From Anthoceros angustus (Eukaryota > Streptophyta > Anthocerotopsida > Anthocerotales > Anthocerotaceae), in the NCBI GenBank assembly GCA_010909165.1, contig MU008159.1, positions 682,001 through 746,000 on the forward strand: a stretch of DNA of 64,000 bases, read 5' to 3'. Below, in pieces: positions 33,870 to 43,659 of the stretch. A program made the translations under genes and the position numbers. Each line of letters opens with the position of its first letter. Positions within the stretch are counted from its first letter, which is position 1. The notes below the pieces were generated by a model. It was not told the origin of the DNA. It worked only from the letters and a program-made list of their open reading frames with translations, and made no database searches.

Positions 33870-34080
33870 CACTGCTTAAGTGCTATGACCGCAAACATGT
33901 AACACGGCTTAAGTGCTACGACCGCAAACCAGCCACTCTTTAAGTGCTATGACCGCAAACCAGCCACTCCTTAAGTGCTATGACCGCAAACCAGCAACAG
34001 CTGGTATTGCATACTTACACTACTCCTTAAGTGCTATGACCGCAAACCAGCAACTGCTGGTATTGCATACTTACACTAAA
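33870..34080. repeat. Array of five TTAAGTGCTATGACCGCAAAC units
   Basis: The core TAAGTGCTATGACCGCAAA occurs five times (one unit has TACGACC). The first three spacings are ~30-33 bp. The last two copies lie in a larger ~65 bp unit containing TGGTATTGCATACTTACACT, which is itself duplicated. Spacing is irregular, so it is not a CRISPR-like array. Confidence 0.88.
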
Positions 34081-34654
34081 TGTCTAGCCGGTGGCTTGGT
34101 GTGCTTGGATCCGCCGGTCTTGCACTCTTGCACGTGCTCCTCTTATCTTGTTGTGGCGCGCTTCGTTCTCGTGCAGTGGTAACAAAGATGACAATTTATG
34201 ACAAGAGGCCATAAATTCTGACAACGACTTGTGGAGTACGCGCGCACTTCGTTTTGAAAAAGGAATTCATGTGGCTTTCACCTGTGAGGAAATTTCTTCG
34301 TCAAGCCAACAACTTGTTTGCAAGCCATCAAAGGCGCATTACGGCCATGGTTAGGCTTAGATGGGCAACTTGACTCTAGTTCACATGCAGGCCAAAAAGA
34401 GACATTGCAGCGGTTATTAGTACCAGGCATACAATATTAGGACATAGTGACACCCCTTGGATAACTGGGAACATAACTCATCAAATAAACAAATATGTCA
34501 ACCAATACTTAACCTTAGAATGACGAACATATTCATTTTGAGTTGTTCGTCTTGCTGGGGCGGCCATTGAATTTTTTGAATGCCGGTTTTTGTAATTTGA
34601 TGCTTGAGTCCGCAATGCCACAGTCCTTCTGCACCCTCTCATTTTCAGACAGAA

Positions 34655-34722
34655 AAAGCAGCAATCGCCATAGCCTTGTACGCCTAAAAAGCAGCCATCG
34701 CCATAGCCTTCTATGCCTAATG
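34655..34722. repeat. Two tandem ~34 bp copies
   Basis: The segment AAAAAGCAGC(A/C)ATCGCCATA followed by GCCTT and a CCTAA end occurs twice back to back. Confidence 0.75.
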
Positions 34723-35769
34723 GATGTGAAAGATCCCTACAGATGCCCTCAATCCACCCCGGTGTACGTTTGCTTTACACACGTTCCCTCTCACACGGTC
34801 GCGACTAAATCATATGACAATACACGATACAGTTTAGTGTCTCGGTGTGCTTTTGCTAGGACCCAGAATTAACCTTCGGTTAGTTCTAAGGGCGGACTTG
34901 ATTGAATCAAAAAACTTTTGTCATGTGTAGACTCATCACATATGGCCAATTTTGTGAGGGTGCTCAGCCCCTAGTTCTTCATGTGGGCATAATGCTTGCT
35001 CAGCATTCGGATGGAAGATGGTCCCTACCCGAGGGAAGATACTGTGCCTTGGGGCCAGGGTAAGGTGTGAAAGGCGATCATTCTAAAAATTGAGGGCTGA
35101 GCTTGGTGAGATCAAAGTTTTTTGTAGGCACATGTAGAAGTAGAGGAGAACAATGTCGTAATTGTCGTCGAAAGGGATGATAGAAATAATTTTTCTTTAT
35201 TTAGTCATTGAAAAAGAACAACATTTAATCGAAAATGGCCTAAAACCTCCTCCGTCCTTGGGGGTTAAGATCACTTGACGTGCAATACATGCAAAGCAAC
35301 CACTTGAAGAAAAATATGTGTTGTATTCAGGATATATGACATATATACACAAAGATTTGAGGTTTTTGAGATAGTACTCACAAAAAATTCTAAAGTGCCA
35401 CGAGTTTTGAGATAAAACTAATTGTATATAAAGACAAAACGCCACGAGTTAGATCATGAACTAGACAAATCATGAGAACATAAAGACAAAGTGCCACAAG
35501 TTTTGGAGATAATATTGACTAAACATGATTAGCAAAGGTCTTGTCGAATTAATGTAATATTACCAAGGAGTATGGTAGAAGTCGTTTTGGCCAATTTTTG
35601 GGCATGTTAGACTCCTTTGGATCTACAACATGTACCGAACCCACTTGGTTGACTAGTGAGTACAAGTAAAGACATGTAATTAGGGCACCTATAAATAGAT
35701 GCAACAATAGCAGAACAAATCATTGATGGAAGATCACTGACAAACAAACGCAGTAGTGCCTAGTGCATA

Positions 35770-35935
35770 CGGTGCTCGTAACGATAAGATACTATACGAT
35801 AAGTTACATATAATATGGGTGGACTCCCACTTAGGCTGCTCCTAATGGTAAGATACAATAGCATAACAAATCGATAAGTTATGTTATACAATAAGTTACA
35901 TTATAATATGGGTGGTCTCCCGCTCTTGAACTCTA
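35770..35935. repeat. Pair of similar AT-rich segments
   Basis: ATAAGTTACAT(A/T)ATAATATGGGTGG followed by TCTCCC or ACTCCC occurs near 35800 and 35889. Each copy is preceded by AAGATAC(T)A(A/T)A-like sequence. It could be a MITE remnant, but I found no clear terminal inverted repeats. Confidence 0.5.
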
Positions 35936-36682
35936 GTGTGCACATATTTGTTGCACTCTCATGAAATATCATTATTCAACCCTAGAGAAGATATCGCCGA
36001 TTCGAGGACTCCTTCATTCCAATGCCAATATCCAACATAAGCAAAATCTGAGTAATAATCTGCCTTCTAGAAATTCAACTATGTATAGAGTTCTTATCCA
36101 CGCCTTCTATTGTTTAACTATAGAGTTCTTATTCACCTACCCTCTATACGTTTAACTATAAAGTTTTTATCTACCCGCCTTCTATGCGTTTAACTTAAGA
36201 GTTCTTATGCACTGTTATTTACTGTACATAACAAGTATGATATGAATGTGTTTGATCTTTGATAAATATAAACTAGAAAATAATATTAAAATACACCTAA
36301 TAGTATTATATAATTTGATTTCGAGTTACTAGAGGGACACAGCTGAAGATGTAAGCAAGGAGTTAGTTATGTAGGTAATAAGATAGAATAGGTAGTCTTT
36401 AATGGTTGTTGAAAGAATATATGATCACTATAGGTATTAAATTTATATTTTATTGAGAGAAAAAATGATGGGAAAAAACCCACGATCACTATAGGTAGTA
36501 GACTTTTTTTCGTCAAATTCTAATCAAACTTTCTCCTTCCACCGGCACTCCGCATTGGGGGCCCACCTGCCCACCGGGTGACGACCACCGGCACTGCGGG
36601 CCAGGGTGACCGCACAGGCAAACGGGACTCCAGGAGGAAACGAGTAGCCCGAGCACTTGGCAGGAAGAACGAGGGGAAGGCC

Positions 36683-38547
36683 ATGGTGGTTTGCAAATGC
36701 CGCAAGGTGCGTCTGTGCGGCTCGGAACCCTAATCGCCTGAGTTCCATGGTTGGAGAGTTCTGGAGCGCATGCTGCTCTGAGGGAGGAACGTGATAAGCT
36801 GGTTTGAACTGTGGCAGGCCACAAAATTGTACTGCTTCGTACACAAAATTCCTGTTTGTGGTGAATGCATATGCTTCCCTGAGCACCAGCTATGCGTGGT
36901 AAGTGATGGGGGGATCGCATCTGCTCTCTTGCATGTTGCCAATTGGGGCTACTTCTTGGTGACTAAGTCGTGGTGTGAATGAACGAGTCGGTGGCAGGTG
37001 CGAACATACTCAGAGTGGGTAATAGATGGCGACTACGACTGGCCTACCAAGTGCAGCTTGTGTCAACATGCATTCCAGGAAGCTGATGCGGGGGCTGCAA
37101 CTCGCCTGGGGTGTCTACGTATGTGAATTGTTCTGCCGGTGACTTGTGTGTCATTGGATGTTTGTGGCTCCTGGAGCAAGGGTTATGGATCTGGTGGGCT
37201 ACATTGTTTTCTCACAGATCTATTGCACACCGCATGCTTGGAGAGGCATTTGCAGAGCTTCCCAGCTCATACTGCTCCAGCTGGCTATGTCTGTCCTTCT
37301 TGCAGCTCATCTGTAAGTCTGTGGGATTATGGACTGAAATTCTGGTGAAGTTTGAAGGGTTTAGAGGTGTGTTTGATGTACCGGGCTTCATCCAATTTTT
37401 AGGTATGGCCTCCAAAGCATTTCCGAGATGGTGGACCGGGCCTGCCATCCAGATTGAAGGAGCTGCTTTCACAGGTGTCTATCTGCTGGGTACTGTGCTG
37501 ACTACATGTGAAACAGGAAGGCTGATGATGCCTTTGGAATTGCAGGCTGTCCCAGGTCTTGTTGCAAGCAGTGAATCTGTCCCAACCTCTCAGCAATCGT
37601 CAGCACCCCCTGCATTTTCTTCTGCTCCCCTTGCGTCTGTAGCCAGCACCCCATCAGACAAGGATGTACATGCATCACGAGCCTTGTCACATGATGCTCA
37701 CGGTGTAAGTAGAGCTGAGACCGGTGGTTTCGCTGATGCAAGCAGCTTGCTCGGCAGCCGGCCCTATCTGGTGTCCGGGTCAGCAGTTCCTGAGATTGAA
37801 GCTGCAGGCTCTCATGGTGCTAATTTGTCCAATCCTGGACCTTCAACGTCACCACAGTTCCAAAAGACACCAGCTCTGCAATCAGTGAGTGCAACTGTGA
37901 TCACCAGAGAGCTTGCAGCTGTCATGCTTGATGCAGAATCGGGTTTCAAGTCAGAACTCACCTTCACAATCTTTTTCTGCTTTCCTTCAGCTGCTGCCTG
38001 GAGCATTGGCTCGGAAGACTTCGTATTCCCGTGGGGAGAGGGGTTCAAGTATGCAGCAGGACAGGTACGAGGACGATGACGGCAGCCACCGAAAGTACAC
38101 TAGGAGGGGTAAGCTTTTGCTCTTTGAATATACCGTGCACTCACCTTGTAGTTAGAAAAGAGAAGTGTCTAAGAAGGAGGGATCCTTTGCAGGTCCGATA
38201 TCAAGGCAATTAATGAAGTTGTTACTCCCATTCTGGTCGTCAACTTTGCCCATACTACCCGTCACCGGACCACGCAGGGAGGATCTTGCAGAGGAGATCC
38301 TGGAGAGCCGCCCTCGACGCCGGTCTAACCGCGCTGCCCCCGTGGATCCAAGGAAGATACTCCTATTTTTCGCCATCATGTGAGTCACCTTTAAAATCAT
38401 GCATGGCTAGACTAGTTGTGGTGCTGCCTTATCGCTGTCAGTGTCCTAACAACTTGTGTGTGCAGGTCATGCATGGCCACAATGATGCTGCTGTATTATC
38501 GGCTTGCTCAGAGTAGCAGTGGAAGTGGGCAAGTGAAAGAGCAATAA
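36683..38547 (+). CDS. ZFPL1: ZFPL1-like B-box/RING protein with C-terminal membrane anchor
   Basis: Nine exons: 36683-36706, 36818-36898, 36998-37118, 37218-37312, 37403-37474, 37546-37884, 37991-38108, 38193-38379 and 38466-38547. All phases agree; 372 residues. The N-terminus reads M-V-V-C-K-C-R-K, then C-F-V-H-K-I-P-V-C-G-E-C, and H-Q-L-C-V, an unusual B-box-like zinc module. A RING-like module follows (C-S-L-C-Q ... R-L-G-C-L-H-L-L-H-T-A-C-L ... C-P-S-C). Then come a Pro/Ser-rich linker, a Y-E-D-D-D-G basic segment, L-L-P-F-W-S-S-T-L-P-I-L-P-V-T, and a transmembrane helix near residues 338-360, with a short C-tail. This order matches zinc finger protein-like 1, a cis-Golgi tail-region protein in animals involved in Golgi integrity. 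A long open frame at 37111-38079 reads through introns and is not the real product. Confidence 0.93.
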
Positions 38548-38637
38548 CTTGACCTAGAAGGGTTTTACTAGCTCAAGTTTCTGACACCACTTTGGAACCT
38601 TCATCAACACCTACCTGTAGCTCCATCTCCGGGATTT

Positions 38638-39440
38638 GTTTCAGGTGGAGTGCTTTGGGGACCAGCTCTCAGTTTGAAGGGAGAGAGCTGTGCTCAAGCC
38701 ATAGAAACCTGCTGTGCTGTGCTTCCAGTTCCACAATCCAAGGATTTAGGCTGCTCTGACAGATTCGGTTTGCTTCATGAAATGAGAAGGAGTAGTACAT
38801 ACATAAAGAGGAAGGAGGTACAGTAATAGACAAGTTGTTAACTAATAAATGAAGCGAACGGAGATTGTTTCAGGTGGAGTGTTATGGGACCAGCTCTCAG
38901 TTTGGCCCTTGCTGACTTTGGGTACATAGTCTACGTAGTTGGGGAATGACAGAGGAGGGCTGTGCCCAAGCCGTAGAAACATGCAGTGGTGTGCTTCCAG
39001 GTCCACAATCCAAGGATTTAGGTTGCTCTGACAGATCCGCTTTGCTTCATCAAATGAGGAGGAGGAGGAGTCCGTACATAACGAGGAAGGAGGTAGACAA
39101 ATAGTCAAGTTGTTAACTAATTACGGAAAAGGAAGGAGATTGTTTCAGGTTGGCCCTCTGGGAGCTGACAATGGGTACTTAGTCTGCATAGTTGGCGATC
39201 TCGGGGGCTAGTCCCCCGCCAGAGGGTTGTTCCCCCTTCGTCTAGGGGTAAATGGGATTTCCCATCTTTTTTCTTACATTAAAGGCTTCCATTTCCCTTC
39301 CCACACTTAGGGAATGAAGGGAGAGGCCTGTGCCCGAGCCATAAAAACCTTCCGCTTTGCTTCATAGGAGTAGGACATACATCATAACGAGGACGGAGGT
39401 AGTAGGCAAGTTGTTTACTAATAAAGAAAGAGAAGGCGAT
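38638..39440. repeat. Three tandem ~230-300 bp repeats
   Basis: Each copy starts near TTTCAGGT(T)GG and ends near GGAGATTGTT or GGCGATTGTT. The sequence between is collinear, apart from a ~50 bp block in copies 2 and 3 (TGGGTAC(A/T)TAGTCT) and the ~115 bp insertion in copy 3. Confidence 0.85.
39178..39296 (+). mobile_element. 5'-truncated LINE-like tail inserted in the third repeat copy
   Basis: It shares CGAT.TC..GGGGGC, GTTGT.CCCC.TTCG and the hairpin ATGGGATTTCCCATCT with the tail of the element ending near 27085, in the same order. The block interrupts the third flank repeat between TAGTTGG and GGAATGA, which are adjacent in the second copy (TAGTTGGGGAATGA). This fits a very short 5'-truncated retrocopy. 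Confidence 0.7.
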
Positions 39441-39445
39441 TGTTG

Positions 39446-42400
39446 TTACGGGTGCTGGTGGTGGATGTTGGCAGCAGCAACGGAAGGCGAGTCTCCTCCG
39501 GCCGCGGAGTCGCTCTCGTCGGAGAAGGAGTCCTCGTTGTAAGTGGAGGTGTCGGTGTAGAGGTCCCGGCTGGGAATCTCCTCGATCTGCCTCACCACGT
39601 CGCTCATCTTGGGCCTGGCCTCGGGGGAGTTCTCGACGCAGTTCATGCCGATCTGCAGCAGGCTCACCATCTCCTCCTCGATGTCGTTGTACGCCATGAG
39701 GTCCATGTCGAACACCTCGGCCGTCCACTCCTCCCGCACCACGGAGCGCGTCCACCGCGGGAGGTCGATCCCGGGTCCGCCACCCCGGCCGGAGCCAGAG
39801 ATCCCCGCCAGCGCCAGCGCCGGCACGGGCGCCGGCGCCGGCGCCAGCCACCACGGACTGCGCCGGGAGGCGGCCCGTGAGCAGCTCCAGGATGAGCACG
39901 CCGAAGCTGAAGACGTCCGCCTTGGGCGTGATCCGCTTGGTTTGGCTGTACTCGGGGGCGCGGTATCCCGCCAGGCGCGCCGCCGCCATCGCCCCGGTCA
40001 TGAGCGGCGCCAGCCCGTAGTCGCTGATCCGCGGCTCGTTGTTGGCGTCCAGCAGAATGTTGGAGGACTTGATGTTGCCGTGCGGGATCCGCTGCGACTC
40101 GCACTCCCGGTGCAAGTACTCCAACCCCCTGGCCACTCCCAGCGCGATGCGCAGCCGCGTCGTCCACCCGAGCGGCTTCCGCTTCAGCCCCGTCCTCGCC
40201 GCCCCTGCATGCATGCAAGTCCCACTCCCCGTGCTCAATTCTTACACGATGCAAGCTTGAGCGCGCACAACCGTTACAATTCAAGTCCGGCAACAAACAC
40301 AGGACGTCTCCAACTCCAACAAGAAACACAAAGAGGTGTCCAATTCCAAGGGAAGCAACAAGGAGACAGATTCCAAGGGAAGCAAGCGGCTCGACACAAG
40401 GAGACGGACAAATATGAGGAGGGGTGTTGTTACCGTGGAGAAGGTTAAAGACGCTCCCGTTGGGCTGGTACTCTGCGACGAGGAACTTCTCCTCGCGCGC
40501 GTAGTAGTAGGCCTTGAGGGGGACGAGATTGGGGTGGCGGAGCTTGCCGAGGAGCTCCATCTGCTGCTCGAACTCCTTGCGGCCGGAGTCGCGGAGGTCG
40601 CGGAGGCGCTTCACGGCGACCTCGGCGCCGCCGTCCAGGACGGCCTTGTACGCGGTGCCGAAGCTGCCCTTGCCGAGCATCTCGGCGGAGGCGCGCAGGA
40701 GGTCCTCCAGGTCGAAGGAGTGCTCGTGGCCGGGGAAGAAGGCGAGGCGGCCGCGCCGCCGCCCTCGCCCCGGTCATGAGCGGCGCCAGTAGTCGCTGAT
40801 CCGCGGCTCGTTGTTGGCGTCCAGCAGAATGTTGGAGGACTTGATGTTGCCGTGCGGGATCCGCTGCGACTCGCACTCCCGGTGCAAGTACTCCAACCCC
40901 TGGCCACTCCCAGCGCGATGCGCAGCCGCGTCGTCCACCCGAGCGGCTTCCGCTTCAGCCCCGTCCTCGCCGCCCCTGCATGCAAGTCCACTCCCGTGCT
41001 CAATTCTTACACGATGCAAGCTTGAGCGCGCACAACCGTTACAATTCAAGTCCGGCAACAAACACAGGACGTCTCCAACTCCAACAAGAAACACAAAGAG
41101 GTGTCCAATTCCAAGGAAGCAACAAGGAGACAGATTCCAAGGAAGCAAGCGGCTCGACACAAGGAGACGGACAAATATGAGGAGGTGTTGTTACCGTGGA
41201 GAAGGTTAAAGACGCTCCCGTTGGGCTGGTACTCTGCGACGAACTTCTCCTCGCGCGCGTAGTAGTAGGCCTTGAGGGGGACGAGATTGGGGTGGCGGAG
41301 CTTGCCGAGGAGCTCCATCTGCTGCTCGAACTCCTTGCGGCCGGAGTCGCGGAGGTCGCGGAGGCGCTTCACGGCGACCTCGGCGCCGCCGTCCAGGACG
41401 GCCTTGTACGCGGTGCCGAAGCTGCCCTTGCCGAGCATCTCGGCGGAGGCGCGCAGGAGGTCCTCCAGGTCGAAGGAGTGCTCGTGGCCGGGGAAGAAGG
41501 CGAGGCGGCCGCGCCCGCCGCCCTCCTCAGCCTGCGCCTGCACCTGCGCCTGCGCCTGCGCCTGCGCCGACAGGGGCCCGGACTCGAGGTAGCTCTGGCT
41601 CATGTGGGGGGACGCCTTGTTGGCGTAGCTCTTGCTCACCACGATCGACACTCCCCCTTTCTTCCCCGCGCCGGGCTTGCCTTCCTGCTCCCTGGCCGCC
41701 TTCTTGTACTTCTTGTTGTAGTAGAGGTAGAACCAGAAGGTGAGGAGGAAGAGGAAGAAGATGTCGCCGATGACGATGGCCGCCACCGCCAGCGGCTTCA
41801 GGCCCTTGTTCTTCTTCGGGCTCGGGGCCGGGGCGGCCACCGGGCACGCGGGGAGGACCGGGGCGCCGCACAGCTGGGAGTCTCCCAGGAAGGCGGATTT
41901 GCCGAACTTGGAGAGCAGCCCCGGGGGGACCGTCCCTCCCAGGTCCCGGTTGTAGGAGACGTTGAAGTCGAGCAGGGAGGCGGCGTTGAGGCCCGGGAGC
42001 TGGCCCTGGAACTGGTTCTGCTCCAGCCGGAGGACGGTGAGCGGGAGGACGGCCAGCGCGCCGGAGATGGAGCCGGAGAGCTGGTTTCCCGGGAGAGTTA
42101 GGTTCTGGAGCTGCGAGAGCTTGGAAAGGTCCGGGAGGGAGCCGGTGAAGTTGTTTCCCGCGAGAGACAGGTTCTGGAGGCGGATGAGATGGCCCAGGTC
42201 GGGTGGGAGGGGGCCCCGGAGCTGCGTCCCCTCCATGCTCAGCGCCTGCAGGTTCGTCATGTTCCCCAGCGTCCCCGCCGGGAAGGTGCCCCCCAGAGTG
42301 ATGTCGCGCAGGTGGATGGCGTACACCAGGTTGTCCCCGTCGCAGCTCACTCCGATCGGGCCGTGGACGGTGGAGATGCAGGGGTCGCTCCCGTCCCAGT

Positions 42401-42581
42401 CCGAGAGCTGGTTGGACGGGTCCGCGGCTTTCTTGAACGCCAACATCGCCTTCCCTGCTGCCGGGTCCCGAGCGCGCGCGCTGGGCCAGTTGGAGCTGCC
42501 CAGGAGCGCGAGCATCAGGAAGGCGGCATATCCGAGTTCCTGGACTGATCCTCTGGTGCTGTGGGATCTGGTTCTGGCCAT
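39446..42581 (-). CDS. LRR receptor-like pseudokinase, interrupted by an internal duplication and a frameshift
   Basis: Exon 1, 41195-42581, encodes a signal peptide, an LRRNT-type segment, about five LRRs, C-G-A-P-V-L-P-A-C, one TM helix ([12 protein letters not shown]) and the N-lobe with [10 protein letters not shown] and V-A-V-K-R. The intact second kinase exon is 40204 to 39446 ([35 protein letters not shown]). HRD is replaced by HGN and DFG by DYG, as in plant atypical LRR-III kinases. Between them lies a tandem duplication (39991-40766 and 40767-41516). Splicing from donor 41195 to acceptor 40204 skips the extra copies in phase. A frame change occurs in the GCC-rich Gly/Ala tract at 39810-39850, after which the correct C-terminus ([12 protein letters not shown]) continues to stop 39446. 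Assembly error or partial pseudogenisation is possible. Confidence 0.85.
39991..41516. repeat. In-gene tandem duplication, two ~750-776 bp copies
   Basis: Both units start at GCCCCGGTCATGAGCGGCGC and contain the same exon 2 start, intron and exon 1 end of the LRR kinase. They differ mainly by short indels in runs: CCCCCT/CCCCT, GCATGCATGC/GCATGC, AAGGGAAGC/AAGGAAGC, GAGGGGTG/GAGGTG. Copy 40767-41516 is consistently the shorter. Base substitutions are hardly seen. Confidence 0.9.
41525..41575. repeat. Hexanucleotide microsatellite (CTGCGC)n inside the LRR kinase exon
   Basis: About seven CTGCGC/CTGCAC units encode an Ala-Gln repeat in the intracellular juxtamembrane region of the kinase. This is in-frame low complexity likely to vary in length. 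Confidence 0.8.
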
Positions 42582-43659
42582 GGCTCCTCCTGGTGTTGGA
42601 TCTTAATCGGCTGCTGCTGCCCCTGGGTCTCCAGGCCCGGATCGATGTCCCCCCTTCTGCTCTGCATCAGCCCCCGGGGGTTGCTGCGATCTGCCGCTCT
42701 GGGATTTGGGAGGCATCAAATGCGCATGCAGTCCTCGAGCATGCTGGTGAGGGGAAATGGCAAACCTGGGCGGCCACCACCTCGCTTGCATCGCGACAAC
42801 CCAGCCTGGCTCCCCTTCCATTGCCGCCATGGACGCGTGCTAAGTCTCCAAGTCACCGTATGAAAAGGGTCTGCCGGCGCCGGCCAGTCAGCATCCATCG
42901 ATGTTCTCCACGTATCTGCGTGCCGGGAAAAGGGAGGGCTCAGCCGGCGTTGCATTGGCAGGCTTACTACTCCAGGGGCCCGGCTGCCAGAGCAACACAG
43001 CAGGGCAGCAAAGGGCCAGCGGACATTCCAAATTACCACAGCATTGAGCAAGAATCTTCCATGGGCATAAAACGGAGGTATCCCTCAAAGGTGTGTGCTA
43101 TAGATAGGTGTGTTGTGGACTGAAAGCATACCAGCTCAGAGACAAAGAATCTGGAGGCCAGACCTCCTCTTAGATGTGATTCTCAAGCCAAGCCAGGGAC
43201 GATACTCTCTGAAAGTGGAGACACTGAAGAAGGAGCAGCCAGCCTGATGAGGACGATGCCCTTCGGTGAAAAGTTGCTGCACACTGGTCTGAAGAGGGAA
43301 ATCGCAGTGTGGGTCTTCTTCTGCTAACAGAGTGAAGCATCTACAAAGGCAGCATTGGATGTAAGCTTCCACATTTGCCTGCGCATGCCAAATAATAGCT
43401 CAAAAAACAAAGTAGCTCACCTACAACCATCACACACACACATGTACAGCTCCAGACCGCGTCATTGCTGGTTGTTGAAGACTGGACTGGACTACTCAAG
43501 ACCTAGATTAATAAATCCTACTTGCAACATGCGAGCTCCAGCTGCAGGGAGCAGAAGTACAGTGACAGCTCCTGAAAGTCGTGGAAGGACATGTACCACA
43601 CTCTTCCCGGATGTCGGGTGCTGGGAAACAGTTGGCAACAGATTGCTAAAGGGCTTTCT
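42582..43659. other. Intergenic region between LRR kinase start and FtsZ stop
   Basis: Both flanking genes are on the minus strand, so this holds the kinase promoter and 5' UTR plus the FtsZ 3' UTR. Short open frames show no family character and I see no strong repeat. Confidence 0.5.

Larger units (their letters stand above)
32929..36682. other. Long AT-rich intergenic region with tandem repeats
   Basis: No gene is supported over ~3.7 kb. It holds a 61 bp tandem duplication (33492-33602), a TAAGTGCTATGACCGC array (33870-34080), a 32 bp duplication (34655-34720) and a pair of similar AT-rich segments near 35770 and 35840-35920. The last ~150 bases are probably the promoter and 5' UTR of the ZFPL1 gene. 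Confidence 0.55.
38548..39445. other. Triplicated flank between ZFPL1 and the LRR kinase
   Basis: Three imperfect direct copies of a ~230-270 bp unit (about 38638-38870, 38871-39144 and 39145-39445) cover most of this convergent intergenic space. Shared marks are CACAATCCAAGGATTTAGG, TTTGCTTCAT, AACGAGGA(A/C)GGAGGTA and CAAGTTGTT(A/T)ACTAAT. The third copy lies next to the receptor stop codon and contains an insertion of LINE-like tail. Confidence 0.8.

Noticed and set aside
33870-34080. CRISPR-like appearance of regularly repeated ~20 bp cores
   Set aside because: Spacer lengths are irregular and some spacers are themselves repeats; the genome is eukaryotic with no cas genes.
37111-38079. 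322-codon plus-strand frame in the ZFPL1 region
   Set aside because: It reads through introns 3 to 6 and changes frame relative to the conserved exons; the spliced model explains all conserved motifs.
38638-39440. Triplicated flank as LTRs of an element
   Set aside because: The copies are directly adjacent with no internal region, lack TG..CA ends, and one carries a nested LINE-like tail; tandem duplication fits better.
41196-42101. 301-codon plus-strand frame across the LRR kinase
   Set aside because: Shadow of a GC-rich minus-strand exon encoding clear LRR and kinase motifs.
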